A stretch of DNA of 64,000 nucleotides from NCBI GenBank assembly GCA_037367355.1, contig CM074706.1, positions 1 through 64,000 of the forward strand, in the 5' to 3' direction. Source of the stretch: Neoscytalidium dimidiatum (Eukaryota > Ascomycota > Dothideomycetes > Botryosphaeriales > Botryosphaeriaceae). The translations under genes and the position numbers were made by a program. Under the pieces are notes generated by a model, which worked only from the letters and a program-made list of their open reading frames with translations, made no database searches and was not told where the DNA came from. Of the stretch, positions 20,699 through 33,408 are shown one piece after another (positions within the stretch are counted from its first letter, which is position 1; every line of letters begins with the position of its first letter).

Positions 20699-23427
20699 GC
20701 TCGTACACTGGCCCTGCTCGTGATCCTTGTCGCGGTGGGCATCTGTACTTTGACGCGTCCACCCGCCGTGTTTTGTGTTGTCGCGTCTCGCGCAGATCGG
20801 ATCAGAAGCTGCACGCAACTCAGCCCTGCGCTAGAACTGCCTCGGGCCGACATCGCCACCACCCGACGACCTTCACGGCGCAACAATCCACCCTACGCAC
20901 GAAAGATTCAACCACGTCTCATGCGATACCCCGCGAGATGCATTCATCCGGCACAATACATGGGGTTCCTGTGAAATTTTTTTTCCATCGCTCTTCCGTT
21001 GAGGCTTTCACCGAATGCTCCGAATTCCATCAGCTTCTTACAGGCTCTTCTTCGCGTTCCTCCGCCAGCATATGCGCCCCCTCTTCTCCCATTGTTTGAT
21101 GCTTCTCAGATGTTGGACAAGGCGCGAATCTTGCCTCCCTCCTTTCTCGGTCAGTCTGTCCATTCTACGGCGGCTGTGATCACTCTTATCGGGAATCCGA
21201 AACGCATGATCGTCGTAAGACAGGGAACGCTTAGACACCGTTGCGCCTCTTGTATTGGTATTTTATGACCGTGATCTCATCCCACCAGCCGATCCGAAGT
21301 TGTCTTCTAAAACACAACCTTTCAGTCCGACCGCTTCATCACGAGGAGCAGAAACACCGTCCCCTCTCCACTTCCCTCCACCAACCTTTCCATCTTATCC
21401 TCCAGCTCTTGCCACCTCACCCCCTAAATTCACTTGAGTGATTTTCTCACAGGCTTCCCCTCACCGGTGATTTGGGCGACCATCGCATCAACAGCGACCG
21501 CATAACGCCGGTCTGCTGATGACTCGCGCGGCATGCTTCCCCACCTTTGCCAGTCAACGTCTTCATCAAAGTGGGACAAATCGTAGACCAGCCCGGTATG
21601 CTAGCTGCGCGCTCGCAATCCGTCAATAGCGGCACGTTATCTTCCAAGGACGCGGCTGTGAAGCTGGTCATGGTAACAGAAGCTGCGGAGAGCTCTTCTC
21701 CTTCCGTAGCAGTCTAGCCCAGCCCGCACATGATCTCCCGAAAACATGAGCGCGTTAAGCCCGTACCTAGATGCTCCCAGGACACAGTGCAGACTGGATT
21801 CTAGTAACTAAGAAAATCCATAGGGACGAGCTTCGGGCAACTGCGCAGCTCTTGTTGTATGCGATTGACTGACTCGAGGCGCGTTCCCAGCTTTCGTCGC
21901 GATATACCACCCACAAGACTGGACCTCACACAGTCGTTTTAGGAAATCAGGAACCGTACTATGCCCCCCTGTGTCGCTACGGTCGCCTTTCACGTGAAAC
22001 ACATGATCCAAAACTACACGGAGTCTTTACTGCAAAGTTTCTCGGGCGCATAGCATGCATTTCCATCTGGCTTCTGTGGATGTGCGTATCGCGTCCCTAC
22101 GAGCCATCGAGAAGGCGAGGCACGGATCGTTGGAACGAGAGCGGAGCAGGTTGGCCTTTTCTTATGCAGATAAGCCCAAGCGTAGCGCGCCACCGTTTCA
22201 GGCCGGGGTGGCATCGACATCTTCTCTCCACCTCCCACCTCCCCGACACAATCGTGCAAACTTATCACCCCAGCTAGCCGCATTTTGCCCTCGAAGCTGC
22301 CGAAGCGCCCGCAACATCAGACGCACACCATTCTCTGCGATTACAATATCCGCGACGGGCAGCACACAGAACCCCTACAGACCCACTTTCGCGCAATTCT
22401 TACACGCAAAGCCCTCCGGCCGCGTAATTGTCGCCGTCTCACTCTGATCCGACAAGTCCATATAATAAGACACATGCTGCTCCCAAGACTACTTGGCAAT
22501 TCGAGCTATCTACTTGGCAGACCCAGTAAACCTAAACGAAAGCGCTTTGCCCTTCGAAATTCGCGCATGCGTCGCCCACGGACATGGAGTCCAAGGTAGG
22601 CGTCAACTGGAATCATACGCGCGGGAATTGGCCACCACACGCATATTGTATGCTGGCCACGACAAGGTTCGATTTAGCCAGCTTGTGATCCCAGCGAGAC
22701 CGGTCAGCAGGCGCCTAGAAAACCAAGAAAATCACCGGTCTGCAAATAGATCCACATGCCCGATGTTGCGTCTCCGACCAGCTTCATCGCTGCACACTGC
22801 CGTCGGGACACCACCGTGAATATTGGAACGGCCACAACTCCTTCCCGCCACAAGCACGAATTGGGTTGCGCAAACTGTCGGGAGGCACTTCCAGCCGCGG
22901 CATAGGTCATATTGTCCTCGTTGCAAAAATGTACCTCAGGCTTGATTCAGCCAAGAGAGTGCTTGTCGCATTGCTCGTCGGGTCGCAACGCTCGGTATTC
23001 TTGGCCAGTCTTAAGGAGATAAGAACTTTTGCGATTCATTGAGAATTTAACACAAGGGAAGCGGCGATCAGAACGATGTAGATCTTGCGCCCGACCTATG
23101 GGCCATGGTCCTCAGATACGCGACGACCGGGTTACCTTGATACACCCCGAAACAGGTAAGTGGGTACGACAACGACGACAAGACTATGCTGTACCTCACC
23201 CGATGCTCTCCTCATTACTTTGCTCTCAGCCACGCTCTAGTATTTAAGGATGGTTGGTTGCTCCTGAGAAATCCGGGTTTCCCTTCAAAGTCGCACAACT
23301 ATCATTGCAATTCCTATCTCTTCCACGGGCTGGCCCTTGATCCTCGCATTTGCGTACAGCCTCTGAACCGCAAGGCCTCTACATTCAGCAACTACTTCAC
23401 CTCCGGCACCGCAAAGTTGATATCAAT
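20699..23427. other. Gene-poor stretch with short eroded frames
   Basis: About 2.7 kb with only short open frames on both strands. Minus-strand fragments around 21447-21700 and 22014-22930 have protein-like composition but are interrupted by many stops. I could not assign them to a family. Probably decayed genes. Confidence 0.5.
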
Positions 23428-23804
23428 ATGGCACGCATCTTCAGACCTTTGAACGGAGCCCTACGTGGCCTCCAAATCCTAGCAGGGGTGGCTCCTGCTG
23501 AAGCCCCAATGGTCTCCCATCACGCGAGAACTCGAGTCGCCAGCCAAATACTCAGTAAGCGAACAGAGTCAACATTCAGCAATGCTCATAATTGACCAAG
23601 TTAGGTTCTCATCCAAGCTGCTATGCTCAAGGGCCTCGGGGACATTCGTCGGACATTCTGTCTACCAGGCCAGCCTTCTCATTCTTTAACAAAGACGGCC
23701 CGGGAAAGACTCTGGTCATCATGAAAGGCTGGGGATCGTACAAGGTCATACCTCAGGCTGAACGAAAGGGCCCAAGGGAAGGATGGGACGACGATATTCA
23801 TTAG
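23428..23804 (+). CDS. Small hypothetical protein, possible mitochondrial presequence
   Basis: Exons 23428-23554 and 23605-23804 around a 50-bp GTAAGC...GTTAG intron give 108 aa in frame. The N-terminus MARIFRPLNGALRGLQ is Arg-rich, lacks acidic residues and could form an amphipathic mitochondrial presequence. The C-terminal half has a basic-acidic tail (QAERKGPREGWDDDIH). No domain recognised. Clean splice sites and consistent phase are the only evidence for a gene. Confidence 0.45.
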
Positions 23805-23949
23805 TGTGTCGTTTTACGTGGGGTTGATATTGCTATCATCCACATCATGAGAAATGATCAGATATAGTCCGCGACCGCGCTGGCTATCAACAATCAACAT
23901 GAACGAAACGGGCGTTGGACGGCCAAGGGAAATACAAATACTTCATGAT

Positions 23950-24536
23950 TCATGGGTCGACTTGAAAGAAGAGTCCGTACAGTGACACAATTTGACCGTC
24001 AGCCAAGGTGGCAATGTTCTGTAATCGCCAAAGCCAAATGTGCCCAGGCCCCATGAATACTTCCTTGCCAGCTTCTGCCACACCCATTTGTTCTACCAAT
24101 GCCTCTCCATGCCTGCTATCTCTGCGAACGAATCTTTCCAGCGTACAATATGTTAATCGATTCCACGGACATCTTTTAACGGTGATGAGAAATGGGGTAG
24201 TACGATTATTCCTGTCGCAGATTCCTACCCGCACTATGTTCACTTCCACTTAGCAATGTTATAATAAGTAAAGCCTGTTATAGAACGGAAGGATGGAAAA
24301 TGTGAAAAGTTTAAGGAGGGAAGCAAAGGGCTCACATGCTACACCTTACGTACAATAATTCCCTCTCGGAGAGTGATAACTGCAGAGGAAAGAAGACATC
24401 TTCCAACAGAGGCAGCGATGACGACGCAGTCATCGATCCCCGTTCTTTTAATGCAAATCTCAGTTGAACATACTCCGGTGCGGCGATTTATCTTTAGGCT
24501 ACGTAATTGATGCATATATCCCGGTGGGCGAGCCAT
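23950..24536 (-). CDS. Possible two-exon ORF of unknown function
   Basis: The frame 24249-23950 reads as a plausible protein end (GPGHIWLWRLQNIATLADG...). It could be joined through an intron ending ACATAG to the upstream frame around 24536-24346 (DDCVVIAASVGRCLLSSAV). No family recognised. It may equally be a fragment of a decayed gene. Confidence 0.3.
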
Positions 24537-25431
24537 CGCTCTGGAGGTGCTTTACGACTGGCCCAAGCGCGCTGTTCGACCTTTATGAAGAACTACATTA
24601 TCTGCTAGTATTGCCATTGTTTAGGCTCGCATTTTCTACGTTACTGGCGGTGCCTTCCGACCACCGCATTACGCTTGATTGGGCACCAATTAAACACAGT
24701 ATTAGAGGAGATTGAGTTCAAAAGATTACTAATAGCAGGCAGGCCAATGCTACTACGGCAAAGTTCCGGGTCTTAGGGTTAATGTGTCATCTTTACTTAG
24801 TCAAGCTATGGGGAAAATCTAGGATCTTTGCATGTCCACCAGACCACTGACACGTCCGTAGATACATAGTCAACCAACCAGCGTACTCTCAACCATCCTA
24901 AACCATTTTCTGAGTCTTTCTCTATCACTGGGCTCGCTGGTCGTGGCCGAGGATAAATGTTGCTATTCTCGCATTTCCGCGGTGACAAGGACCGCCATAA
25001 ATGGTCACTGCCCAATTCGTAGAAGTTGTGACTTGCCATTATGTCCGGCGGCTTCCGCACATATACAGATATCTATTTGGCATGCATTCCTTGAGCACGA
25101 GATTGCTGCCTTACAAATCATTGGGTCCGAATCTCGTATCCGCCGGCGGCAAAACAGCTTAGCTTACCCGAAGCGGCAACACACGCGCCATTCCCTAAGG
25201 CCACCCATGGTAGAACAGACCACAAAATCGTGGGATCGCCTACGATGTTGCTTGTGTAAGTGGGACCTAATGTTCTCTCAACATGTCTTGCGCCGGACGC
25301 GGACCAATGTAGTCCTCCGAAGCGGAGGAATGGGCCTCCGAAAGTAGGTATAGAAGGACCTTTTGCAAAAGCATTATCACCGCCACTTCTTCACTTTCCC
25401 ATTTCCCACTCCAAGAGAAATCGCGAACCTT
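24537..25431. other. Intergenic, no supported gene
   Basis: Only short frames on either strand. Probably contains the promoter of the MDR gene at its right end. Confidence 0.5.
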
Positions 25432-26549
25432 ATGTCTTCTATAAATGCAACTCGCCAATGGGTCCTCAATGCGCCTATAGCCGGGCAGCCGATCCTGGGA
25501 GGTCCCAATGCAACTTTCTCCCTAGAGACCACCGATCTGCCACCGCTCAAGGACAATTAGGTCCTTGTGCGTGTCAAATTTCTCTCTAATGACCCAGGAC
25601 AACGCGGCTGGATTACCTCGGACGTTTCCGCAGATCGTTCGTACACCGATCCTGTCCGAGCCGGCGAGACGATGCGCAGCAATGTCATTGCGGAAATCGT
25701 GGAATCGAAGGCCCCTTCTCTTCCTAAGGGTGCTCTAGTCAATACCTTTGCTGCAGGCTGGACAGAGTACGCGGTTCTTGACGCCGCCAGCGTCCAGCTC
25801 TTGCCCGATATTCCAGGCATTTCACCCACCCATTTTCTGGGTGCCCTAGGAGTCACGGGTCTGACTGCACTCTACGGGACCACGGTGATCGCTGAAGCAA
25901 AGGCTCAAGATGTATTAGTCGTCAGTGGAGCGGCAGGCGCCACTGGCAGCATGGTTGTTCAGGTACGGACTTATTCGCAGCCCGCTGTACCCTCAAGTTA
26001 CTGATGCCAATCTGCGGACTGTAGATTGCGAAGCAAATTGTGGGATGCAGGACCGTTATCGGAATTGCGGGGAACGATGAGAAGTGCAAGTGGGTAAAAA
26101 GCTTGGGCGCCGACATCTGCTTGAACTACAAGTCACCGACCTTTAGCGCAGATTTGGTGGCAGCTACGTTAGGATTGGTCGACGTCTACTTCGACAATGT
26201 CGGCGGTGAGATACTGAATCTCGTGCTTTCCCGAATGAAGCGCCATGGCCGCGTTGCAGTATGTGGTGCCATAGCATCATACAACAACTCGTCGGGCGTC
26301 AACCTTGCAAACTGGTTGGATGTGGTTACTATGAGGCTGCAAATCAGAGGCTTTCTCATATTCGATTGGTTCCAAGAGGTAGCAGCAACTGAAAAAGTCA
26401 AGGAGCTCATAGATGCTGCACAGCAAGGAAAAATCAAAATCGATGACAGCATTGAGACTTTGGAGTCTGTACGATTTGAAGATATTCTAAGGACTTGGAT
26501 GAAGCTGTTTGACGGATTTAACAACGGAAAACTAGTAACGGCGTTGTAG
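25432..26549 (+). pseudogene. Zinc-less MDR oxidoreductase (prostaglandin-reductase/enone-reductase type) with one in-frame stop
   Basis: Two exons (25432-25962, 26025-26549; 62-bp GTACGG...GTAG intron) keep one frame over 352 codons. Domains: the N-terminal GroES-like fold with FLSNDPGQRGWI; the nucleotide-binding loop SGAAGATGSMVVQIAKQI joined across the intron; then DVYFDNVGGEILN and the C-terminal cap. Length and motifs match NADPH-dependent alkenal/one reductases. Codon 43 is TAG (25558-25560) in LKDN-stop-VLVRV, where the family has Gln or another residue before VLV. CAG to TAG is again a CpA-to-TpA change. Everything after it is intact, so inactivation is recent or the base is wrong. 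Confidence 0.85.
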
Positions 26550-26949
26550 CCAAAATACTTAGCAGATATAAGAGTAGAGAAGTATAATATGACGGTTCAA
26601 GACTTGAAAATAAAGCTAAGGAAAACACTTCTGAAGATTGGCAAACAGTACACATAGCCCTGACGTCACCTGTCTCAACAACCTACTGCACAAAAGCTGT
26701 GGGGGTAGGCGCTGCTGCGCCCCTGCAATTAAAACCACCTGCACCAGCGCCAAGCGAGAGCAACGTTGAACTCGGTTTTAACCCGGGGAAGAATGTGGTT
26801 GGGATAGAAGGAATTGAGAATGGAGCTGTAGAAGGGAAAGCGGAGAAATGATCGTTCGGCATCGTAGCAGGAAGAGAATAATCCCTTTAGTTCCTTCAAG
26901 TCAATGACACGCATGGTACGCCTTCGTTCAGAAACTTATGGAGTACTCG
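26550..26949. other. Intergenic, no gene seen
   Basis: 400 bp between the MDR stop and the rhamnogalacturonase relic. No convincing frame. Confidence 0.5.
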
Positions 26950-28260
26950 TCACTGTTTGTACCCTAGTGTAGGTGGAAAGGGTTCAACGTCACCAACGGC
27001 GTATCGAAGGCATCCACCTTCACCGTAAGCGCTCTGGCATGACCAGGTCACACAAACCCCATCTTCATTCCAGAGGTTTACGTTATCATGAGTAATGTCA
27101 TAGCACGGAACATGATCATCGTACTCGATACGAATAGTGGCGCCCCTATAGTCCGTATTGCAGCCCATCCAATTCTAGTACATTAAGTATTAGCATACAA
27201 CAAATGACTCTCAGCGTCTAGGCCCAGCGTCTAGGTTGAGATTCACCTTAAAAGTCAAGTTGCTGATCTGGACACCCTCGCCCTCATCCTCGTCTCTTGC
27301 CCCCAATTCTCATTGACTGCCAGGACGTACTGGCCTCCATGGACAAGGATATTATCCCAAACAATGTCTCTGCCTGTTCCAGAGCCTCCGTTGGATTTCA
27401 GGAAGCAGGCGTCTGCCTGGTTCATGTACAAGTTTTTGTACAGCACAGACGAGATGCTCGTATTCGCTCCAAGAGACCCGATCGCCGTTCCACCACTGAT
27501 GTTGCAATGGATGCTCTCGATCAGAATATTCTTCGCCGGGCTTTTCACCCTAACGCATTCATCTCCATTCGCAATCTCCACATAATGCGCACGAATGTTC
27601 TCACCCTAGATGTCGATGCCGTTAGTGGCACCAATGCGGATGCCGCGAATGATGGTGTTGTATATATCGCCATCCACACGAATCGAAGACCGTATAGTAT
27701 GAGGCCGAGTCGACAAGCGCAATACCATGCATGGAAAAGTTGGAGACTTCTGTGAAGCGAAGGAACCGGGCTCCATACTCTCCATTCTGGAGTAGCTTGT
27801 AGCCGTAGCCCTGAATCGCTCCGAGAGGGTTGCCGCTGAAAAGCTAGAAATCCGTATAGTGGCCGATGGAAATCATGTTGCCGTCATCCTCACCATCTCC
27901 GAAGATGGTGCCATCAAGCTGAATCGCGGACGCATTGCCGCGGCTGGGTGAGACCCAGGTCACCATGGCGTAAGTACCCGGAGGAATATAAACCAAACCA
28001 CCCTCCTTACAATCATCCCACGGGTCGCGTAAGGGTGTTCTAATGTCAATTTTGCTGTCGGTAGTCGCTCCGTAGTTAGTCACGTCGCATGTATTGGTTT
28101 TGGCTTTTGTCGGTGAAGCTTGTCAACGGGCCTACGCCTCGGCCGAGAGCTGGGCGTGCGTGAAGGAGGAAAGTAGAAGGACAGCTGCGGAACGACCGAA
28201 CACCAGAGTCTTGGCAGCAAAATAAATTGTTACAGGCAATGTAAACGTGAAAAGTATCAT
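26950..28260 (-). pseudogene. GH28 rhamnogalacturonase, heavily mutated
   Basis: Starts at 28260 with a signal-peptide-like segment (FTFTLPVTIYFAAKTLVFG), then fragments typical of rhamnogalacturonase [80 protein letters not shown] and CQSAYGEGGCLRY. Lesions include stops after QLSAEA and again three codons later, a TAG after HYTDF (27844-27846), a TAG replacing the Trp of the D-(V/I)-W-G motif, a frame break near 27690 after VFDSC, and another near 27290 after NENWGQ. TGG-to-TAG is what RIP leaves on the other strand. The secreted pectin-degrading enzyme is dead in this strain. Confidence 0.88.
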
Positions 28261-29430
28261 GCTTCTTTATATCTGTTTTATCTTCTCTCCTTAGAAAATG
28301 ACCTCTCCCAATGAGTAAACGAGATCAGATGGAAACGTTCTATGGTGAACTCATGTATGGCTGATTTTGCCTCTCGTATCTCCAGATCGGCCTTAGACGG
28401 AAAGTGGAAGGAACGAAGATCCACGGGTGCCGCGTGTAAACGTCTATCCACAAATATAATCCTGCAACACTTAGGGTAATGAACTGTAAGACGGTGCTTG
28501 ACAGTGGAATTAGCGGACGGAATAATTTTAGTAAAGATGAGGATCATGAAATGAAAAGACTAAATCAAGCGTCTTCCGTTCCTTCATATGGCCGGCGGAG
28601 AACAGTCTGATAATTTGTCAGGTCTGGTAGTTATATAATTGATATGAATGATAACATATACGTCCGCACGGCTCACTCAACACCATTGAGGCTGAAGTCT
28701 CTCGTAAAATTCCAAAGATAATATATCCGGCGGATATAATTTGCCTAATAATTAGTATGGAGAAACGGCCGCCGGGGATGAAGCTTATCGGGAATACAGT
28801 ACAGCCGAAGTGTTGCGATTGTAGCCGACTTGTACCGACGCGGGTTAATCACCTATTTTAATAAGGGAAAGCTAACTTAATCTGCTTCAACAGCTTTGCA
28901 TGACATGTCCATATTGCCCAGCTCAACTATAAAAACCCTGCAATCTTCGATAGACTTGGCAAATGTTGCAAATCAGTACCGTGTATCCAGCTAAGAAACT
29001 CGATTAATTTCCTGTCCTGGAATGTGCGCGACTAATTGGTTATAGCCAATTGAGCCATGACCACATCATACAGTGAGGGTGACACTTATTGCTTCGCGGT
29101 CCATGTATCGACTCCGAAACCAAGCATCCCCGTTCGCCTATGACTCTCTGCGTCAATATGCACTCTCGGTCCAATGTTATCTTGTTAAAGATTGAAGATT
29201 CGGATCAATACATAAATCTCCGACGCCCGAATCTCCGGTTTGAGCGCTTTTCGATCCATACCTGCAGAGGTCAGTAAAGTCTTCTCGGCTTTATGTAGCA
29301 TTAGAACTGAAACGGAATGCCTGCTCGCTGGAACTGCGCATTTCTCATGAAGAGTGACTCTTCGCAACCTCTTGTTGTTGTCTTTACCTCGATATAATAT
29401 GTTAGCTAATCCACGAGTTAGACTTCGTGT
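28261..29430. other. Long AT-leaning spacer
   Basis: About 1.2 kb with only short frames. No gene, RNA or repeat recognised. Confidence 0.5.
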
Positions 29431-29431
29431 G

Positions 29432-29515
29432 ATGGCAGGTACGCTTAGCGCGGCGCTAGCGCCGCTGGGTAGTTAGGTAGTTTAGCTCCTTCGCTTTCTT
29501 AGAAACAGACAACAA
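29432..29515 (-). repeat. Short dispersed repeat, copy A, with 16-bp palindrome
   Basis: Shares about 80 bp with 42175-42257: ATGGCAGGTACGCTTAGC, then the perfect palindrome GCGGCGCTAGCGCCGC at 29450-29465, then TGGGTAGTT-GGTAGTTT-GCTCCTTCGCTTTCTT. Relative to copy B it carries two G-to-A and one C-to-T difference. Read on the minus strand it is bounded by TG and CA. It is probably a remnant of a small mobile element; the type is not known. Confidence 0.75.
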
Positions 29516-31560
29516 CAACGAATACAAGTGCATACGAGGTTTTGCTCCAACACTTCGGCATCAGTGAAATATTCATTCATCATCAATTGATGCGCAAGTT
29601 TCCCCCTGGAATCATAATACACGAAGTCTGACATCTCAAGCCCATTCCAAGGCATCAAATTAGAGTTTATGGTACATAAACGAACTCCTCGACTGATTGT
29701 ACCGCGCCAGTTGTCCGTCCAAAAGCCCTGAACGTTACTTGCGGGAAGAAGCTCGAAGACTTGATTGACCCATGTTAGCAAAGACATGGGACACGTTACT
29801 TTAGGAACCGAATCGTACAAAAAGCTCGCCTGTAGCGCCGACCTTATGGTCCCGCTCTAGCGAGCAGAGCGTGAAGATGCTAGGAAACTTAGCATGGTAA
29901 GACGAGCAGCCCATCAAAGGAGACTTGGCTGCATGCTCCCAGAAACAACCGGACGCGCTGTTACAGAGTGGAAGATATGCTCTAGCTCCGAGCTCGATTA
30001 TGCGATCAAGCAAGGAGGCGTATACCGCATCATCAAACGATGGTTCGACTGCGGATAAGATACCTCCACTCACCAGTTGATTTGTTCTCATTTCTAGGGT
30101 TATGAGGGATGAATAGTCGAGAGAGGTTCTAGCCGGGAGAATTCCAGGGCTCCTTCCACGAGCATTACAATATCTGGAGCTGTGACTCCCAGCAGCTCCG
30201 TAAAAAGTCCTTGATGTTCTCATAAAAAGAACGAACCGAGACCCCCCGCGTGAGCTGAATTTTTTCTTCAGTCGATATGCAAGAAGTTGGTGGGTACCAT
30301 TCATTTCGACTCGGCACGAACACGAACCCGTGCTTCTCGAGCTCCATGCTAGCACAGTCCTCTTATCAGCTCTTACTGGATACACCTTATTGCATTAATG
30401 TTTACGTACCGTATTCTGATGTGATTAGTCTCTGCTCGAATTAAAGTTCGCAGGAAATTGTATAACCTGATCGGGGCTGGCATCCCTCACGGCAAGTCGA
30501 TAATATAGCCGGTATTAGAATTTGTTCGCAACAGCTTTCAACGCCCAAGACGCTTTCCCAAGTCTACTGGAATCTGTTTCCGGTGTGCCCCGGGAAATTA
30601 TACTGTGCTTAACCCAGATACACATTCGCCTTCTCAGGAGTATCAATGGCAGAGCTCTTAATCTCTCGCGTACTGGAATAGCCTCGGGCTCGTCGCTGGC
30701 GAAAGGCTTTGCAAGAAGGTCTGCCACCTTTGTATGCCAATCGTTTTTGGTGTCGGGTGGCATCATCTTCGAATTGGGGCGGGCTAGGTCTGCTGCGAGC
30801 TGGTCAAGAATCTCATGGGGTCCGTGCCTATAAGATAGGCTACTCTCTGAGCAGACTTATAATCAAGGGCTTCAACCTTCTCCCGAAGTCGTTGACGACG
30901 GTATATGATGGCGAATGCCTCATCCGGTCGTACTGTAACGGATCAAATTAACAGAACCTTAAGACAGCGTCTCGAAAGGCCTCTGCGACAGCTTCAAGGA
31001 TCATCTCGTTTCTTGTAGAATAAAAAATATCCTCCTGACTGGCTTGAACGGCAAAGCTCGAGTGGATCAGGAACTTCGATGGCAAGCTAGTGGAATAGCA
31101 CATTTAGATACAGGTAGGCTTATCCTACATAAAAGCCGACATGACGAAGGGGAGTTTCCGCGTAAACATGTTGCAGTTCTAGGACTGTCAGCCGTTGTCT
31201 TCGATTGGGAATGCTAGGACCATATTTGCCTCGTTAGAGCCTTTTATTACTTCATCATTGGGCAATTTATTTATAGTCCACTTCACCACATGGAAGCGCT
31301 TCGCTGCCCAGGACCACTACCCGTCGCCGGATCTTTCTCTCTTCACTGTCCTATCCAAATCTTTCTCATCCTCATGATCGTAAGAAAGATCAAATGAGTA
31401 CAGTTATAGAGCCAGACGGATAGTGGATGCTCACGTGCATTGATCGAAACTTTGTAGGGGAAAAAAAGTAACAAAGCGTCTGGAAGGTCTTCCAACTCCT
31501 GGAAACGCTTTTCGAAGTAGTACATAGCTTTTAGAGTCAATATCAGTCATGTCTGCACAT
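29516..31560 (-). pseudogene. Unidentified gene relic(s)
   Basis: Several minus-strand frames of protein-like composition are broken by stops and shifts: 29820-29482 (SLLTWVNQVFELLPASN...), 30385-29801 (SLDYSSLITLEMRTNQLV...), 30347-30165 (GVSVRSFYENIKDFL), about 30940-30515 (DEAFAIIYRRQRLREKVEAL, then LARPNSKMMPPDTKNDWH after a shift) and 31540-31343. They may be one or two decayed genes. I could not identify the family. Confidence 0.4.
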
Positions 31561-32822
31561 CATGCGGAAGCTCATGATAGTCCTCATGCTGTGGCGTTAC
31601 CATCCCTAAGCCGTCGTCATCACCGTCGTCGTCGTGATGTGGATATGCAAAAGAGGAAGAATAAGGTTCAGACTGGATATGAGCCTTCTTGGCCACCTTG
31701 AGTACTAATTTAAACCTTTATTCCTATTTCTCCAGCGTAGCCGTGTCGCCTTTCCTTGGAGCTCGTTCCTGCCGCGCAGATAGACCATAATTTTCATTCG
31801 TGGAAACGTTTCTGTTCAAATCGATAAACATTTTCTCCGGGTGGACACTAAATCGGAGGAAGGGCTATTGACCTTTGGCAGTTATGTTGAAGTAGTCACT
31901 ATCCTCGGGATTCTGAATTAGCTCGTAGATAAAGCGGGTGTGCGTGGAGCAGAGATGAGCGGACAAACTAAGCAACAGTAAGGTTTATCAAAGACAAAAA
32001 CACGGCAGCACTCTTTACCTACACTGTTGTCGCATGTGCAAGCTCGCGGCGGAGGTTCTGGATCGTTGCTGCATTATCGGGTCCCTGCTCCTTTGAGAAG
32101 CAACCAGCTTTATCCCTTGAGTCTTCAATGAATTCGCGAGCAAGTCTTCGTTTCTGGATCTTGTCAATACTATGGTCATCGGAATACATAAAATAGCTGT
32201 GCTGTGATTTATGCTCAAGGGATAAAGAACAGGGCAGCTGCCGGACAGCCTATGTAGACATGCTTGCAACACAGCAGGCGCCTAAGCTTCGAAGGTATTG
32301 GTTGATCCTCTACCCACTCTCAGGACACGTCTTCGCTAGCGCAACTCATGAAACACAATTTTTTAAATCAATCCCGCCCCTAGCGCCGTACATCTTTTGT
32401 TAGAGAAGATCTACTCCCGCTTAAACTCGTCCACTCGGGCGGCGCTACGGCCATCACACAAGATGCCTTAGAAAATTCACGCTGACTCGCATTCAATCGC
32501 ACGCAAACAACTTAGCCGAAAGGTCTGGTTCGCTACTCAAATCATTGTGCAATATACTAGCAGAGCAGCAACAGACCTGATATAGGGAAGAAGAGTAAAT
32601 AGAATTAATATAACCTTATCATAGACGCTGAGACCAGTCTAAAATGCACCAAGAAACTCACCAATCTCCTTTGGTATGAATTAAAGCTTCATGCCGAATG
32701 TCCGAGTATAATGGGCTGGTGCTTCACCGCATACCAGACCCATCCGCTTTCACACACGCAACCAGCCAATCAAAACCTCCGCACGCCGCAGAAGCCCGAC
32801 GACTAAATGGTAGAAATTATCT
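31561..32822. other. Spacer with eroded fragments
   Basis: About 1.26 kb. A minus-strand frame at 32272-32015 is the longest; it has no recognised similarity. No gene supported. Confidence 0.45.
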
Positions 32823-32999
32823 GGGAGTACTGTGGTATCCAGCATAAGTATTGTTAGTGTCTCCACGACGACAAGGGGGTATGAGATCACGTGTAATGGA
32901 AGATGAGCCAATCGAAGGTTGTAGAACTGCCGCGCACGGGGATTTGCAACGAAATCGCACTAACAGTACTTATGCTGCCAGATACCACAGTATATCTCC
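32823..32999. repeat. Hairpin / MITE-like inverted repeat
   Basis: The left arm 32823-32859 (GAGTACTGTGGTATCC...AGCATAAGTATTGTTAGTG) is matched as a near-perfect reverse complement by the right arm 32958-32999 (CACTAACAGTACTTATGCT...GATACCACAG...). The arms are about 37-42 bp with a few mismatches and enclose about 98 bp. Size and shape suit a non-autonomous terminal-inverted-repeat element. No target duplication could be confirmed. Confidence 0.7.
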
Positions 33000-33408
33000 A
33001 TATTCTAGGTAGCTCAAGGAGATGCATCTATAGTATGTTAAACTTATAGATATTCCAAATACTTAAAAGTTTCAATCTTATTAGCAATGTGCCCGAGGAT
33101 ATATAGCTCCGGTCATTAACCCCTCCCCAAGCAAGCCTGTTCTTGCAAATAAGCCCAACATTTTGATTTCCACCTTACAGTGGCATGGTTATAAGTATGA
33201 TGCACTTTCTCCATCATTTCTGGAACGTCTTTACCATTCGGAATTTCTTTTTTGAAAAGCGATCTGCCATAGGAACTGCATCTGATACTGCGTCACGAAC
33301 ACGTCATATCCCCGAAATCCTCACCAAACACGTATTTATATGTAGCAAAGCTGGCGCTGGCTAGATTGGAACACAAAACTCAGCGGAATTTATCGCGTAT
33401 CGATAAAA
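33000..33408. other. Upstream region of the phosphatidylserine decarboxylase gene
   Basis: About 410 bp with no gene. Presumed promoter. Confidence 0.4.
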
